64,000 bases of DNA from assembly GCA_005239165.1 (NCBI GenBank), contig RAPG01000006.1:186001-250000 (forward strand), read 5' to 3'. A model generated the notes under the pieces. It saw only the letters and a list, made by a program, of their open reading frames with translations, was not told the origin of the DNA and ran no database searches. The stretch is from Allopusillimonas ginsengisoli. GTDB lineage: Bacteria > Pseudomonadota > Gammaproteobacteria > Burkholderiales > Burkholderiaceae_B. Below, piece after piece: positions 41,568 to 49,431 of this stretch (its first letter is position 1; each line of letters opens with the position of its first letter). The position numbers were made by a program, and so were the translations under genes.

Positions 41568-41894
41568 ATCAGCCTCCTAGGGTTAACCCTCATTATAAGG
41601 AATTATCTATGTATAGTAAAGAGTTACAGGATTGGGCTATTTATATTATTTCGACTGGCGAGCATACCGTTTTTATCATTCGGCTGGAGCAACCTGTGAG
41701 CGAATAGACTGCCAAGGGCATCACCTGACAGCGTGTGTGCTCCCTGCTAAAGGGCCGGCCCCGACTACGGGCACGTCACTTGCTTAACTCCTTGCAAGTC
41801 ATGATTTGTCGGCAGCACAAGTCGGCCAGGTCAAGACAAGCCTAACTTTCCCGGGAATAAACCCGAACAACCACATACAGCTACGGAGTAGACA
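41568..41894. other. gene-free stretch with a 12-bp palindrome
   Basis: AGGGTTAACCCT (41579-41590) lies 12 bases before the start codon of the small membrane gene on the minus strand and may be an operator. No gene seen in the rest; it should hold the promoter of the gene at 41895. Confidence 0.45.
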
Positions 41895-42283
41895 ATGAAT
41901 TACAAAGCATTCCAACGGGCCACTTTAATTGGCGCCACCTCAATGCTAATGGCGTTTGCAGGGGTAGCCGGAGCCGCACAGGGTCAGGGACAGACCCAAG
42001 CAATGACCCCGGACCAGATCAGCGCGCAGTACGACGCAGCGATGAAGCAGTGCAAGGGCCTGAAAGGCAATGACAAAGATGTTTGCAAAAAGAGGCAGAA
42101 GCCCAACGCGATTCTGCCAAGGCTGATGCCAAGGCTGGCAAAAAAGAGGCCGAGGCACGACACGACGCCGCTGAAACTAAACGCGATGCGGAGTATGACG
42201 TCGCCAAAGAAAAATGTGACGCCATGTCTGGCGATGCCAAAGACCAATGCATGGCAAACGCCAAGACACAATACGGAAAATAG
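41895..42283 (+). pseudogene. secreted Lys/Glu-rich protein, split by a frameshift in an A-run
   Basis: Signal peptide (IGATSMLMAFAGVAGAAQG), then QYDAAMKQCKGLKGNDKDVC and, after a shift at the A5 run near 42086-42090, KKEAEAQRDSAKADAKAGKK and EYDVAKEKCDAMSGDAKDQC to YGK. The expected family reads through with K-K-E, so one A is missing, or the ribosome slips -1 on C AAA AAG. Paired Cys in repeated CxxLxGxxKDxC units suggest a periplasmic helical protein. Confidence 0.65.
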
Positions 42284-42311
42284 CCACACCGTTTGACACC
42301 ATTTTGCCCTC

Positions 42312-42339
42312 GCCCCCATTCAGCGGCGGGGGCTTTTTC
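42312..42339 (+). terminator. terminator after the Lys/Glu-rich gene
   Basis: GCCCCC, ATTCAGCGGC loop, GGGGGC, TTTTT. Confidence 0.88.
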
Positions 42340-42620
42340 TTGCAGAGCTGATGCGTGCCTCATCTATACATGCGCCTTATCTGGACGCGTGCAACAATTG
42401 AGCGAGCTTTAGTTCCACGCATACACGGCATTCCGTACAGGTCGTATTGCTTGGCGGCTAAGATGCCGAAGCTTCCAGCGATGCAACGTTGTGTATGGCT
42501 AACTGCTAAGCTAGCAAACATGAGACGACTTACGTTTTAACTTTGGGGCCCGAAACCTACCTGCTGATCAATCTCAGTATGTCGTGCCCAAACAGGAACC
42601 CGGAAAGAAAGAGCCTTTAT

Positions 42621-43277
42621 ATGAATGCCGTTATTTTTGACACTGAAACCACCGGCACGGCCGAGCCACAACTTATCGAAGCCGCATGGCTGCGCCTGGA
42701 TTCACCGGCGACCCTGGGCGTTACCGAACAGTTCGAGCAGCGCTACTGCCCTTCGCAGCGCATTACCTTGGGTGCACTTGCCGTCCATCATATTTACGAT
42801 GAAGAGCTAGTTGGCTGCCCACCACATACCGACTTCAAACTGCCGGCCAATGTGCAGTACATCATTGGTCACAACGTAGATTATGACTGGAAAGTTGCCG
42901 GACGACCTGATGTGAAACGCATCTGCACACTGGCACTCGCCCGACGCCTCTACCCCGATGCAGACAGCCACAGCCAGTCAGCCATGATCTATTTAATCGA
43001 CAGGCCAAACGCCAGAAACTTGCTGCGAGCGGCGCACTCTGCGCTGGCCGATGCACAAAACTGCCGATCGTTGCTGGCCAATCTCATCGGTCTTGCCGGT
43101 CCGGTTGATGATTGGGAAGCACTGTGGCAGCTGTCCGAGCAGGCGCGTATTCCGAGAGTCATGACCTTCGGCAAACACAAGGGAACGCTCATCGCAGACG
43201 TACCTGCTGACTACAAGGCATGGCTATTGCGCCAGCCTGACGTTGACCCTTACTTGCAAGTGGCTTTACGAGGCTAA
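42621..43277 (+). CDS. DnaQ-like 3'-5' exonuclease, ExoX type
   Basis: 218 residues from ATG 42621. DEDDh fold: VIFDTETTGTAEPQLIEAAW (first DE), IGHNVDYDWKVAG (second D), HSALADAQN (His and last D). The C-terminal 40 residues (MTFGKHKGTLIADVPADYKA) are the DUF3820-type tail of exodeoxyribonuclease X. Likely DNA repair or degradation. Confidence 0.85.
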   Translation: MNAVIFDTETTGTAEPQLIEAAWLRLDSPATLGVTEQFEQRYCPSQRITLGALAVHHIYDEELVGCPPHTDFKLPANVQYIIGHNVDYDWKVAGRPDVKRICTLALARRLYPDADSHSQSAMIYLIDRPNARNLLRAAHSALADAQNCRSLLANLIGLAGPVDDWEALWQLSEQARIPRVMTFGKHKGTLIADVPADYKAWLLRQPDVDPYLQVALRG

Positions 43278-43310
43278 CCGTGCGCGGCGCTGAGTCAGTG
43301 CATCTGTAAA

Positions 43311-43508
43311 TTATTGACTTCTGCTAGTCGCCGCTGCTTTTCCGGCTGCCTGAGCCTCATCGAGCGAATCCTCCCGCGACGCGCTCACCGGCATCAATAC
43401 TGGCTCTGACAACTCACCGGTCGGGCTAATCAGCCAATAGGACGCCTGAAACTGCCCTGGCTCGAGTTCTTTCATGTCGAATTCATAGCCCCATTGCTGA
43501 TCTTTCAT
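43311..43508 (-). CDS. small protein of the W-x-E-x-D family (paralogue of 22285)
   Basis: 65 residues, MKDQQWGYEFDMKELEPGQF onward, then YWLISPTGELSEPVLMP. GAC/GGAGACGG precedes the ATG. Homologous in layout to 22285-22515. Host-encoded copy; function unknown. Confidence 0.6.
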   Translation of the reverse strand: MKDQQWGYEFDMKELEPGQFQASYWLISPTGELSEPVLMPVSASREDSLDEAQAAGKAAATSRSQ

Positions 43509-43552
43509 TACCGTCTCCTGTGGTCAGTCGTTAAAATACTCAACTCTGAGAA

Positions 43553-43876
43553 TCATACATGTTTACGCCACAACGGCCTGAGCCTGTTGTTCGAGTGCAG
43601 AACCTTGTTTGCACTGCTGAGCCAATCGCGGAACGCGCTGTTCATGCGTGTTTGTCAGCCCTCGCCACTAGCTTTAAACGCATCTATGGTATCTGCGCCG
43701 TAGCGCACACTGACCAGCACTTTTGGGTTATCGCTCTTTGGGCGGCCTACCCGCTTCAAATGCTTCATTTCATTCCCGCCCAGCTCGTATGTGTCTGGGT
43801 CAGATGCGATACCACGATTGATCGCATCGTCCTCTTCTTTGCTGGGGAATAAGGTTCCCGGTTTAAGCTTTGGCAT
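43553..43876 (-). pseudogene. BrnA-type antitoxin gene with an internal nonsense codon
   Basis: MPKLKPGTLFPSKEEDDAIN, then a VGRPKSDNPKVLVSVRY block, then DAFKASGEG and TGA at 43655. In frame after the stop comes QTRMNSAFRDWL, which in BrnA follows a Trp, so TGG has become TGA. The truncated 73-residue product lacks the last helix of the ribbon-helix-helix domain. No BrnT toxin gene adjoins it. Confidence 0.7.
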
Positions 43877-43958
43877 ATAGAGATTTATCTCCCGGCTATT
43901 TGCCTTGCATAGGCTAATAATGCGCCTGGACTGGCCGTGAAAATCTTATTTCCCTTGC

Positions 43959-44255
43959 TCAGACTGGTACAGCATGAACAGGCTCGACCGTAAGCTTGCG
44001 TCCCGAATGCTCAGCCTGCCATAGGTCATAGTCAGCTTGCATATGCAGCCACATTATGGCGGTCGGCGCCGGTATCCACTTTGACAAACGAATCGCCAGA
44101 TCGGGAGTCATGCCTGCGCGGCCATTAATAAAGCGAGAAAACTGTACGCGCGACACACCCAGTTGCTCGGCGGCCTGAGTCACAGTCAAGCCCAACTCCG
44201 GCAAAATATCCTCCTTCAGGAGGCTGCCGGGGTGAGGAGGATTGTGCATCTGCAT
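43959..44255 (-). CDS. higA: HigA-type antitoxin
   Basis: 98 residues; AGGAGAG before the ATG at 44255. MQMHNPPHPGSLLKEDILPE and TQAAEQLGVSRVQFSRFING are the HigA/XRE helix-turn-helix. Its toxin gene upstream is frameshifted, so it may now be a free regulator. Confidence 0.85.
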   Translation of the reverse strand: MQMHNPPHPGSLLKEDILPELGLTVTQAAEQLGVSRVQFSRFINGRAGMTPDLAIRLSKWIPAPTAIMWLHMQADYDLWQAEHSGRKLTVEPVHAVPV

Positions 44256-44265
44256 TGTTGCTCTC

Positions 44266-44549
44266 CTAATGGTAGCCCTGGTAATCGACCAAGATGGCGT
44301 CGTGCCCGTCAAGTGCGAAGGTCAGACGCCAATTTCCATTGACCCATACGGACCAATGCCCTTTGAGGTCAGCACCGTGCAAAGGATGCAACCGCCACCC
44401 TGGGACATTCATATCCTCAGGTTTAGTTGACCGATTTAATGCGAGCAATTGGCGTCGCAACCGGCTTTTGCATGGGCGGCCTGAATTTTGGCCTTAGACC
44501 CTGTTTCGAAGAATAGCTGAACACCTTTATGGCGGAAGCTCTTGATCAT
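44266..44549 (-). pseudogene. HigB-type toxin gene, frameshifted
   Basis: MIKSFRHKGVQLFFETGSKA starts at 44549; after QAAHAK the frame must shift (two extra bases near 44462-44470) to continue as LRRQLLALNRSTKPEDMNVP, then HWSVWVNGNWRLTFAL and DYQGYH. Typical RelE-fold HigB of about 93 residues. As read, no full toxin can be made. Confidence 0.75.
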
Positions 44550-44598
44550 GCTGAAATTGTGTCGTGGATCGTTACACGACACAATCACGATATTGACT

Positions 44599-44690
44599 AA
44601 CAGGAGCGGAATCAGACGTTTTTTCAACAACACTCAAACATTATGTCCCGCAATAAAAACTCATAAACCATTGATTAAAAATGGTAAGTG
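44599..44690 (+). repeat. 90-bp element shared with the first prophage
   Basis: AACAGGAGCGGAATCAGAC to CCATTGATTAAAAATGG; copy of 14880-14970. Promoter-like TTGATT (44671-44676), 17 bases, CTTTAT (44694-44699), pointing at an ATG at 44707 whose frame is soon cut by the tape-measure fragment. Marks the left end of the decayed prophage. Confidence 0.55.
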
Positions 44691-44826
44691 AAACTTTATT
44701 TATGGTATGAAAAGAGAGCTGCTGGTGCAGCTCGAATACCGGGGCCGCATGGTGAGCGCCAAGGCATCAACCAAGGGCTATGCAGCAGCGTGGCTGAAAG
44801 AGAACCCTTGGTTCTCCCGGATACGT

Positions 44827-45774
44827 TCAAACCGTGCAGAACATGAACGAAAGGCCATGGATATCGCAAGCGTGGCGGTTTGCCGCAACAGCGCCGCCCA
44901 CCACCTTGGCGATTACATCAAAATTCCCTGCGAGCTTTTCCAGGCCGCTGGACAGCAGCTCCACGGCGGGCAAGGACGCAATCGCAGCTTCTTGTTTAAC
45001 GCCTTGGATCTGAGCCCGTATCCGTTCAAAAGCACTGTTCAACTCTTCGATCCGGCCAGCATCAACCTTGTTGATAGTCACACCCAGACGCCGAGCCTCT
45101 GCCTCCATTTCCGTGATGGCGCCAGATCCTTTCTGCAACATGGTGACCAGAGGCATGCCCTCGGTATCAAACAAGGCCATGGTTACGCGAAGGCGGTCCG
45201 CTTGGGTTGGCATGCTCGCAATAGCGTCGGCAATCGTACGAAACTGTGTACCCGCATCCATCCGTGCAAGCTCTCGTGCTTCCAGCTTCAGACGCTTCAG
45301 TGCGTCCGCAGCGGGGCCGCCGCCATCAGCAGCCTCACCGATTCGCCTCGTCATCCGACGCAATGCCATGTCAAAGCGGCCCTCGGCCATGCCTGCCATA
45401 TCCGCAGCCGCGTACCGCAAAGCACCCAGATCTTCTATCGCGATACCGATTTGCTCGGACATCTTGTTCAGGGCTTCTACGTCCGTCGCTACAGACTTGA
45501 ACATTGAAACCAGGCCACCTACAGACAGGCCCAGACCAAGCCCTTTAAGGGCGGTACCCAGTCCCTGCCACGAAACGGTTGCGCGCTTGGCCTCTTCAGA
45601 CGACCTACCAGCAGCCTTACCCGCTTCGTGCAGCTCACGGGCTAGCTTTGATGCGGTGCCTGATACTCGCACACCCGCTTTATCAAGTGCTGCAAGTGCC
45701 TTTTCGAGGTCAACAGCCTGTTGCTCTGCGCTTCTGGACTCTATGACAATAGATAAACGAGACTCTTGTGCCAT
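44827..45774 (-). pseudogene. N-terminal fragment of a phage tail tape-measure protein
   Basis: 315 residues from MAQESRLSIVIESRSAEQQA. Long helical, Ala-rich, with SGTASKLARELHEAGKAAGR and GRFDMALRRMTRRIGEAADG, typical of tape-measure N-termini, which usually run far longer. It ends after KVVGGAVAAN with unrelated codons, so a deletion removed most of the gene. Confidence 0.75.
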
Positions 45775-45859
45775 ACCGGACCTTAAAAACAAACCCGCCG
45801 AAGCGGATCATAAAACCCTTCAAACGTCATGAGCGCACTCAAACCAAATCTTTACAATT

Positions 45860-45878
45860 GATACTGTTTTGTAGTATC
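45860..45878 (+). promoter_or_regulatory. hicAB operator
   Basis: GATACT-GTTTTGT-AGTATC inverted repeat, lying between TTTACA (45851) and the hicA start. Probable HicB binding site over the promoter. Confidence 0.6.
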
Positions 45879-45887
45879 ATTAATCTC

Positions 45888-46142
45888 ATGAAAGCCAAAC
45901 ATCGGAAAGCTCTGGAGCTGATCTTTTCTAGACCTACCCCTGCCGGCGTTAAATGGAACGATGTCGTGGGGCTGTTTATGGAGCTTGGCGCTGAAATTAC
46001 AGAGCGAGAAGGTTCACGTGTTGCCGTGTTCCTTTTTGATCAAGTAAAGGTTATGCATCGCCCTCATCCATCCCCAGATATAGACAAAGGCGCTGTAGCC
46101 TCCATCCGAAAATGGCTTGAAGAAAACGGAGTCAAACCATGA
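45888..46142 (+). CDS. hicA: HicA-type mRNA interferase toxin
   Basis: 84 residues. HRKALELIFSRPTPAGVKWN, VVGLFMELGAEITEREGSRV, KVMHRPHPSPDIDKGAVASI and RKWLEENG match the double-stranded RNA-binding-like HicA fold. Overlaps hicB by ATGA. Sits in opposite direction within the decayed prophage and may be why the remnant persists. Confidence 0.85.
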   Translation: MKAKHRKALELIFSRPTPAGVKWNDVVGLFMELGAEITEREGSRVAVFLFDQVKVMHRPHPSPDIDKGAVASIRKWLEENGVKP

Positions 46143-46474
46143 AGAACGTAATGACCATTGACGGTCAACCGGCCGTCATTACTTTCGACCCAGACATCGA
46201 AATGTTTAGGGGCGAATTTGTAGGACTTAACGGCGGGGCCGATTTCTACGCTCCAGATGTCGCTGGATTGCGCTGCGAGGGTGAACAGTCCCTTTCTGCG
46301 TTTCTTGATGAGTGTGCCAAGCGTGGCATCGAGCCTCGTAAGCGCTTTTCAGGAAAGTTTGTTTTACGCGTTTCGCCCGAAGTACACGAAGCAGCCGCTA
46401 CCGCCGCTGCGGCCAGCGGGGAAAGCTTGAATCAGTGGGTTGCCGACGCCATCCGGGAAGCTGCCCATGCGTAG
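46139..46474 (+). CDS. hicB: HicB-type antitoxin
   Basis: 111 residues. N-terminal RNase H-like HicB part (AVITFDPDIEMFRGEFVGLN, LSAFLDECAKRGIEPR) and a C-terminal ribbon-helix-helix (GKFVLRVSPEVHEAAATAAA, SLNQWVADAIREA). Binds HicA and the operator upstream. Confidence 0.85.
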   Translation: MKNVMTIDGQPAVITFDPDIEMFRGEFVGLNGGADFYAPDVAGLRCEGEQSLSAFLDECAKRGIEPRKRFSGKFVLRVSPEVHEAAATAAAASGESLNQWVADAIREAAHA

Positions 46475-46499
46475 ATTGGTAGGTAGGATCTTACCCGGG

Positions 46500-46662
46500 C
46501 TATACCTCATTCATATATTCCCGATCCAGCGCAAATAGGCAAGCATCCAACTCAAGACGAGTCAACGTTGAGCCATAGGCACTCACTACCTGATTGATTT
46601 CCGCCACTGACAAAGGCAACGCAACCGCGCTGCCTGCACCAGTCAGGTAGCGGCGTGCTCTA
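46500..46662 (-). pseudogene. C-terminal scrap of a phage tail-assembly gene
   Basis: Frame reading RRYLTGAGSAVALPLSVAEI, NQVVSAYGSTLTRLELDACL, FALDREYMNEV to TAG, without a start. It abuts the terL stop in another frame, so the capsid and tail genes between terL and this scrap are gone. Family guessed from position before a tape-measure gene. Confidence 0.5.
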
Positions 46663-46666
46663 TGGG

Positions 46667-47920
46667 TTAACGGTTCACAAGGAAATACCCTTGTGCATCA
46701 TTCGGGTGGTCGTGGCCGGTAGTTTTGTCCGGCTCACCGTTCTTGTCGTAGGCCTGCTGTTCCAACGCCTCGGTCAAGACTGGGCAGCGGTCGGTGTTGA
46801 CCTTCCATCGCCGCTCCAGCTTGTCATTCAGGATCATGGCGTTTACCGCGTTGACGCGATCCCGCACCACTGGATTGCGCGTATTGACCCGGATCACAAA
46901 GCCGTTTTGTTTGAGGATCGACAGGTCAGACTCGCTGGCATTCTTGCTGCTGGTGTTCTGGCCACTGGCATCGGGATAGATGATGACCTCGTGGCCCTTG
47001 TCCTTAAATCGCTCCTTGAGCATCCTTGCCATGGTTGGCGTATCGCGAACCTGGGTTAGTTCTGCCACCGTGGTCGGCAGGTCTTCACGGATAACGTTAA
47101 TCGTGGCCGTCATATTCAGAACGTTAAAGTCCAAACCAACATGAAGCGGCTCGCTCTCCGCCTCGACCGCACCCGAATGGTTCAAGCGCCGGTCGAAGTT
47201 CGGATAGACACTACCGCTGGCCAAGTTCACAAACAAGCCGCGCAGGTAAGCATCAATCAACTGCGGAGGGTAGGACTCCCGCAGCGAGTCGATATAGTCT
47301 TCTGGGAGGTTTGCTTCGTTGTCGTACGTACTGGCATGGATGAGGCCGTACATCTGCCGCAGGGCTGGCTTATCACGCAGCTGCTTAACGAACTGCTGGT
47401 AGACGAACTTAAAACCCTCGGGCGTTGTCGTAACATCAATGCCGTTGCGCAGGCCGTCCAGCTTGTAGCGCATCCGGGCCATGATCTTGCGCCAGGCCAT
47501 CGCGGCCTTGTCAGCCTTCATCACGTCCAGCTCGTCGATCAGCGCCTTGCCGACCTTAAAGCCTACGATCTCGCCCGGCTTCTCCATGGATCGGCACAGA
47601 ATCGTGCTTCGGTATTGGCGACCAGCGTAGAGATGGATCTCCTTGTTGGTTTCGTGGATCTTGGTGCGTAGCCCCCAGTCGAAGGCAACTTCCTCAATCG
47701 TGGGATAGAAAATGTCCCGGATCTGCGGGTATGTCGGCGCGAAATACCCAGCGTTGACCTTTGGCCCCTCCCAGGCATGCTGACATAGCGCCCCGCCTCC
47801 GACCCAAGTCTTTCCCGACCCAAAACCCGCGACAACAGCCCGAAACTTATGCGGCAGGGCCAGGAACTGTGCCTGCGGTCTGTTCAATGTCGGGTTTATC
47901 GTCGTCACGGATTCGCGCAT
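46667..47920 (-). CDS. terL: phage terminase large subunit, C-terminus truncated
   Basis: 417 residues. ATPase: Walker A AGFGSGKTWVG, Walker B ALIDELDVMKAD. Nuclease: first acid HVGLDFNVLNM, then IIYPDASGQN and DHPNDAQGYFLVNR. The stop comes right after the last motif, at the deletion joint, so a few residues are probably lost. Overlaps terS by 74 bases. Confidence 0.9.
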   Translation of the reverse strand: MRESVTTINPTLNRPQAQFLALPHKFRAVVAGFGSGKTWVGGGALCQHAWEGPKVNAGYFAPTYPQIRDIFYPTIEEVAFDWGLRTKIHETNKEIHLYAGRQYRSTILCRSMEKPGEIVGFKVGKALIDELDVMKADKAAMAWRKIMARMRYKLDGLRNGIDVTTTPEGFKFVYQQFVKQLRDKPALRQMYGLIHASTYDNEANLPEDYIDSLRESYPPQLIDAYLRGLFVNLASGSVYPNFDRRLNHSGAVEAESEPLHVGLDFNVLNMTATINVIREDLPTTVAELTQVRDTPTMARMLKERFKDKGHEVIIYPDASGQNTSSKNASESDLSILKQNGFVIRVNTRNPVVRDRVNAVNAMILNDKLERRWKVNTDRCPVLTEALEQQAYDKNGEPDKTTGHDHPNDAQGYFLVNR

Positions 47921-48341
47921 CTTTGATGCTGATTTGTACCTTGACCGGTGTCACGTTGCCCTCCTCGTCGGCAGGCTCTGGCTTGTCGCGCCACAAGTCG
48001 GGTCGACGATTCTTGAGCCAGAAAATCATTGAGGTTGGGTCAGGCGGGTAATGCTTGGTAATAGGCGTGATAGTTACGACGCCCTGGTAGTTGCTGATAT
48101 GCACATCAGGATGGCTGTAACCGATGGCACGCTGGAAGAGCCTATCGGCAACCTCTACATCTGCCAGTTGTTTGCCAGCCTTTAGGGACTGTAAAAACGG
48201 CGGGTGAGCAGCCTTCCAGTTATTGATGGTCTTTTCAGTAACCCCAAAGAATTCAGCAAGTTCTTTGTCCGTAGCGCCCAGACGGCAGAGCTTTACTGCC
48301 TGGTCTGCGAACTCGGCTTTGTATCGTGAAGGTCTCGCCAT
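47847..48341 (-). CDS. terS: phage terminase small subunit
   Basis: 164 residues. N-terminal helix-turn-helix (VKLCRLGATDKELAEFFGVT, EKTINNWKAAHP), central helices with AIGYSHPDVHI and PDPTSMIFWLKNRRPDLWRD, acidic tail. Recognises phage DNA for packaging. Confidence 0.9.
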   Translation of the reverse strand: MARPSRYKAEFADQAVKLCRLGATDKELAEFFGVTEKTINNWKAAHPPFLQSLKAGKQLADVEVADRLFQRAIGYSHPDVHISNYQGVVTITPITKHYPPDPTSMIFWLKNRRPDLWRDKPEPADEEGNVTPVKVQISIKDARIRDDDKPDIEQTAGTVPGPAA

Positions 48342-48431
48342 AATGCGCCCTCTTGACGCCTATGGTGTACTCCTATGGATATGCAATAAAAAAACCGCCA
48401 ATAGGGCGGCAGAGCCTAGGCGACGGTGGTA

Positions 48432-48902
48432 TCAGGCTTTTGGCACTTGTGCGAAGGCATAAAGGATAGACATACCCAGTGCGAACAGAGAGTTATCACG
48501 GCGAGATCCAAGCTGGTGTCCAAGAAAAATTTGCAGTCGGTCTTCGCCATCACCGACGTAAGGAACCCCAGACGCGGGAACAGTCACCCCTAGCGCTGGC
48601 TTCCATACAATTTTCTCGTGGACGTCTATGTCTTCACGCTCCGCAACCAAATGACCGCAAAGAGCATCTTTGACAATCCAGCCGAAGGCGAACCTGCCAG
48701 CCCCAAACGGTGTGTAAATCCGTCCGAAAGCCGAATTATGCCTCTCGGTAAAGCTTGCTCCTATTTCGGCTGGAACTTTGCCGTCAGCAAAAACGCTACT
48801 GAGACCACTTACGATCTGAGTCATCCGGTCGATTATGCCCTCAGCCTCTATCTTGGCTTGGTGTAACTTGCGCCATTCATGTTCCGGTACATGTTCCAGC
48901 AT
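48432..48902 (-). CDS. prophage protein, unknown function
   Basis: 156 residues, MLEHVPEHEWRKLHQAKIEA onward; a helical N-terminus and a beta-rich rest (GRFAFGWIVKDALCG, VPYVGDGEDRLQIF). Upstream of terS in the same direction. Function unknown. Confidence 0.55.
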   Translation of the reverse strand: MLEHVPEHEWRKLHQAKIEAEGIIDRMTQIVSGLSSVFADGKVPAEIGASFTERHNSAFGRIYTPFGAGRFAFGWIVKDALCGHLVAEREDIDVHEKIVWKPALGVTVPASGVPYVGDGEDRLQIFLGHQLGSRRDNSLFALGMSILYAFAQVPKA

Positions 48903-48987
48903 ATCCGCCCCCTATGTAATAAGAAGCTACAGTATGCCTTACCGCTCACGCTTGAGCGAATCCCACATAGCGCGAGTCAGGCTGAAA

Positions 48988-49176
48988 TCAGCCATCATTA
49001 TTCGGTTTAGTCATGCACTGTAATTTGCTCACAAGAGCGCTACAAGCATCTGCCGTATAGGGTCGATCCTTATCAGTTAGTGAGCCACGGAGCGTCACAG
49101 CATCAGCAATTACAGCAACAGGCAGCGAAACGACGCTGGCAGCAGCTTTCAGGGTTGACTCTATAAAACCGAACAT
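48988..49176 (-). CDS. small phage protein
   Basis: 62 residues; GGAG before the ATG at 49176. MFGFIESTLKAAASVVSLPV then TLRGSLTDKDRPYTADACSA, a pattern I recall from short phage proteins upstream of terminase genes. Amphipathic N-terminal half. Function unknown. Confidence 0.6.
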   Translation of the reverse strand: MFGFIESTLKAAASVVSLPVAVIADAVTLRGSLTDKDRPYTADACSALVSKLQCMTKPNNDG

Positions 49177-49263
49177 AGTGAACTCCAATATCCAATGCTG
49201 ACCGCATTTAGAAACAAAATGTTATTGTTGCACGCATAACTCATTGACTTGGAATAATAAATT

Positions 49264-49431
49264 ATGGCGAAAACGCTAAATGAAATCAGCGATCGACTGA
49301 AAAAAATAATTAAAGTAATTCCTGAACACGTCACATATGAAAACCGGCAGGCATACAACACGGCAACTGGAGTATGCCTGCAGTCGACCGGGCGGATCTC
49401 ATCAACGAAGCCCAATCGATTCTTTCGCTGA
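49264..49431 (+). CDS. small protein overlapping the coiled-coil membrane gene
   Basis: 55 codons, MAKTLNEISDRLKKIIKVIP then HVTYENRQAYNTATG. It overlaps the next gene by 58 bases in another frame. The first 38 residues look truly coding; the tail does not, so this may be an old N-terminus of the next gene separated by a frameshift, or a separate partner protein. Confidence 0.4.
   Translation: MAKTLNEISDRLKKIIKVIPEHVTYENRQAYNTATGVCLQSTGRISSTKPNRFFR

Noticed and set aside
44707..45507. Plus-strand frame opposite the tape-measure fragment
   Set aside because: Mostly antisense to a coding-like Ala-rich helix; only the first 40 codons look coding and may be a truncated gene behind the 44671 promoter.
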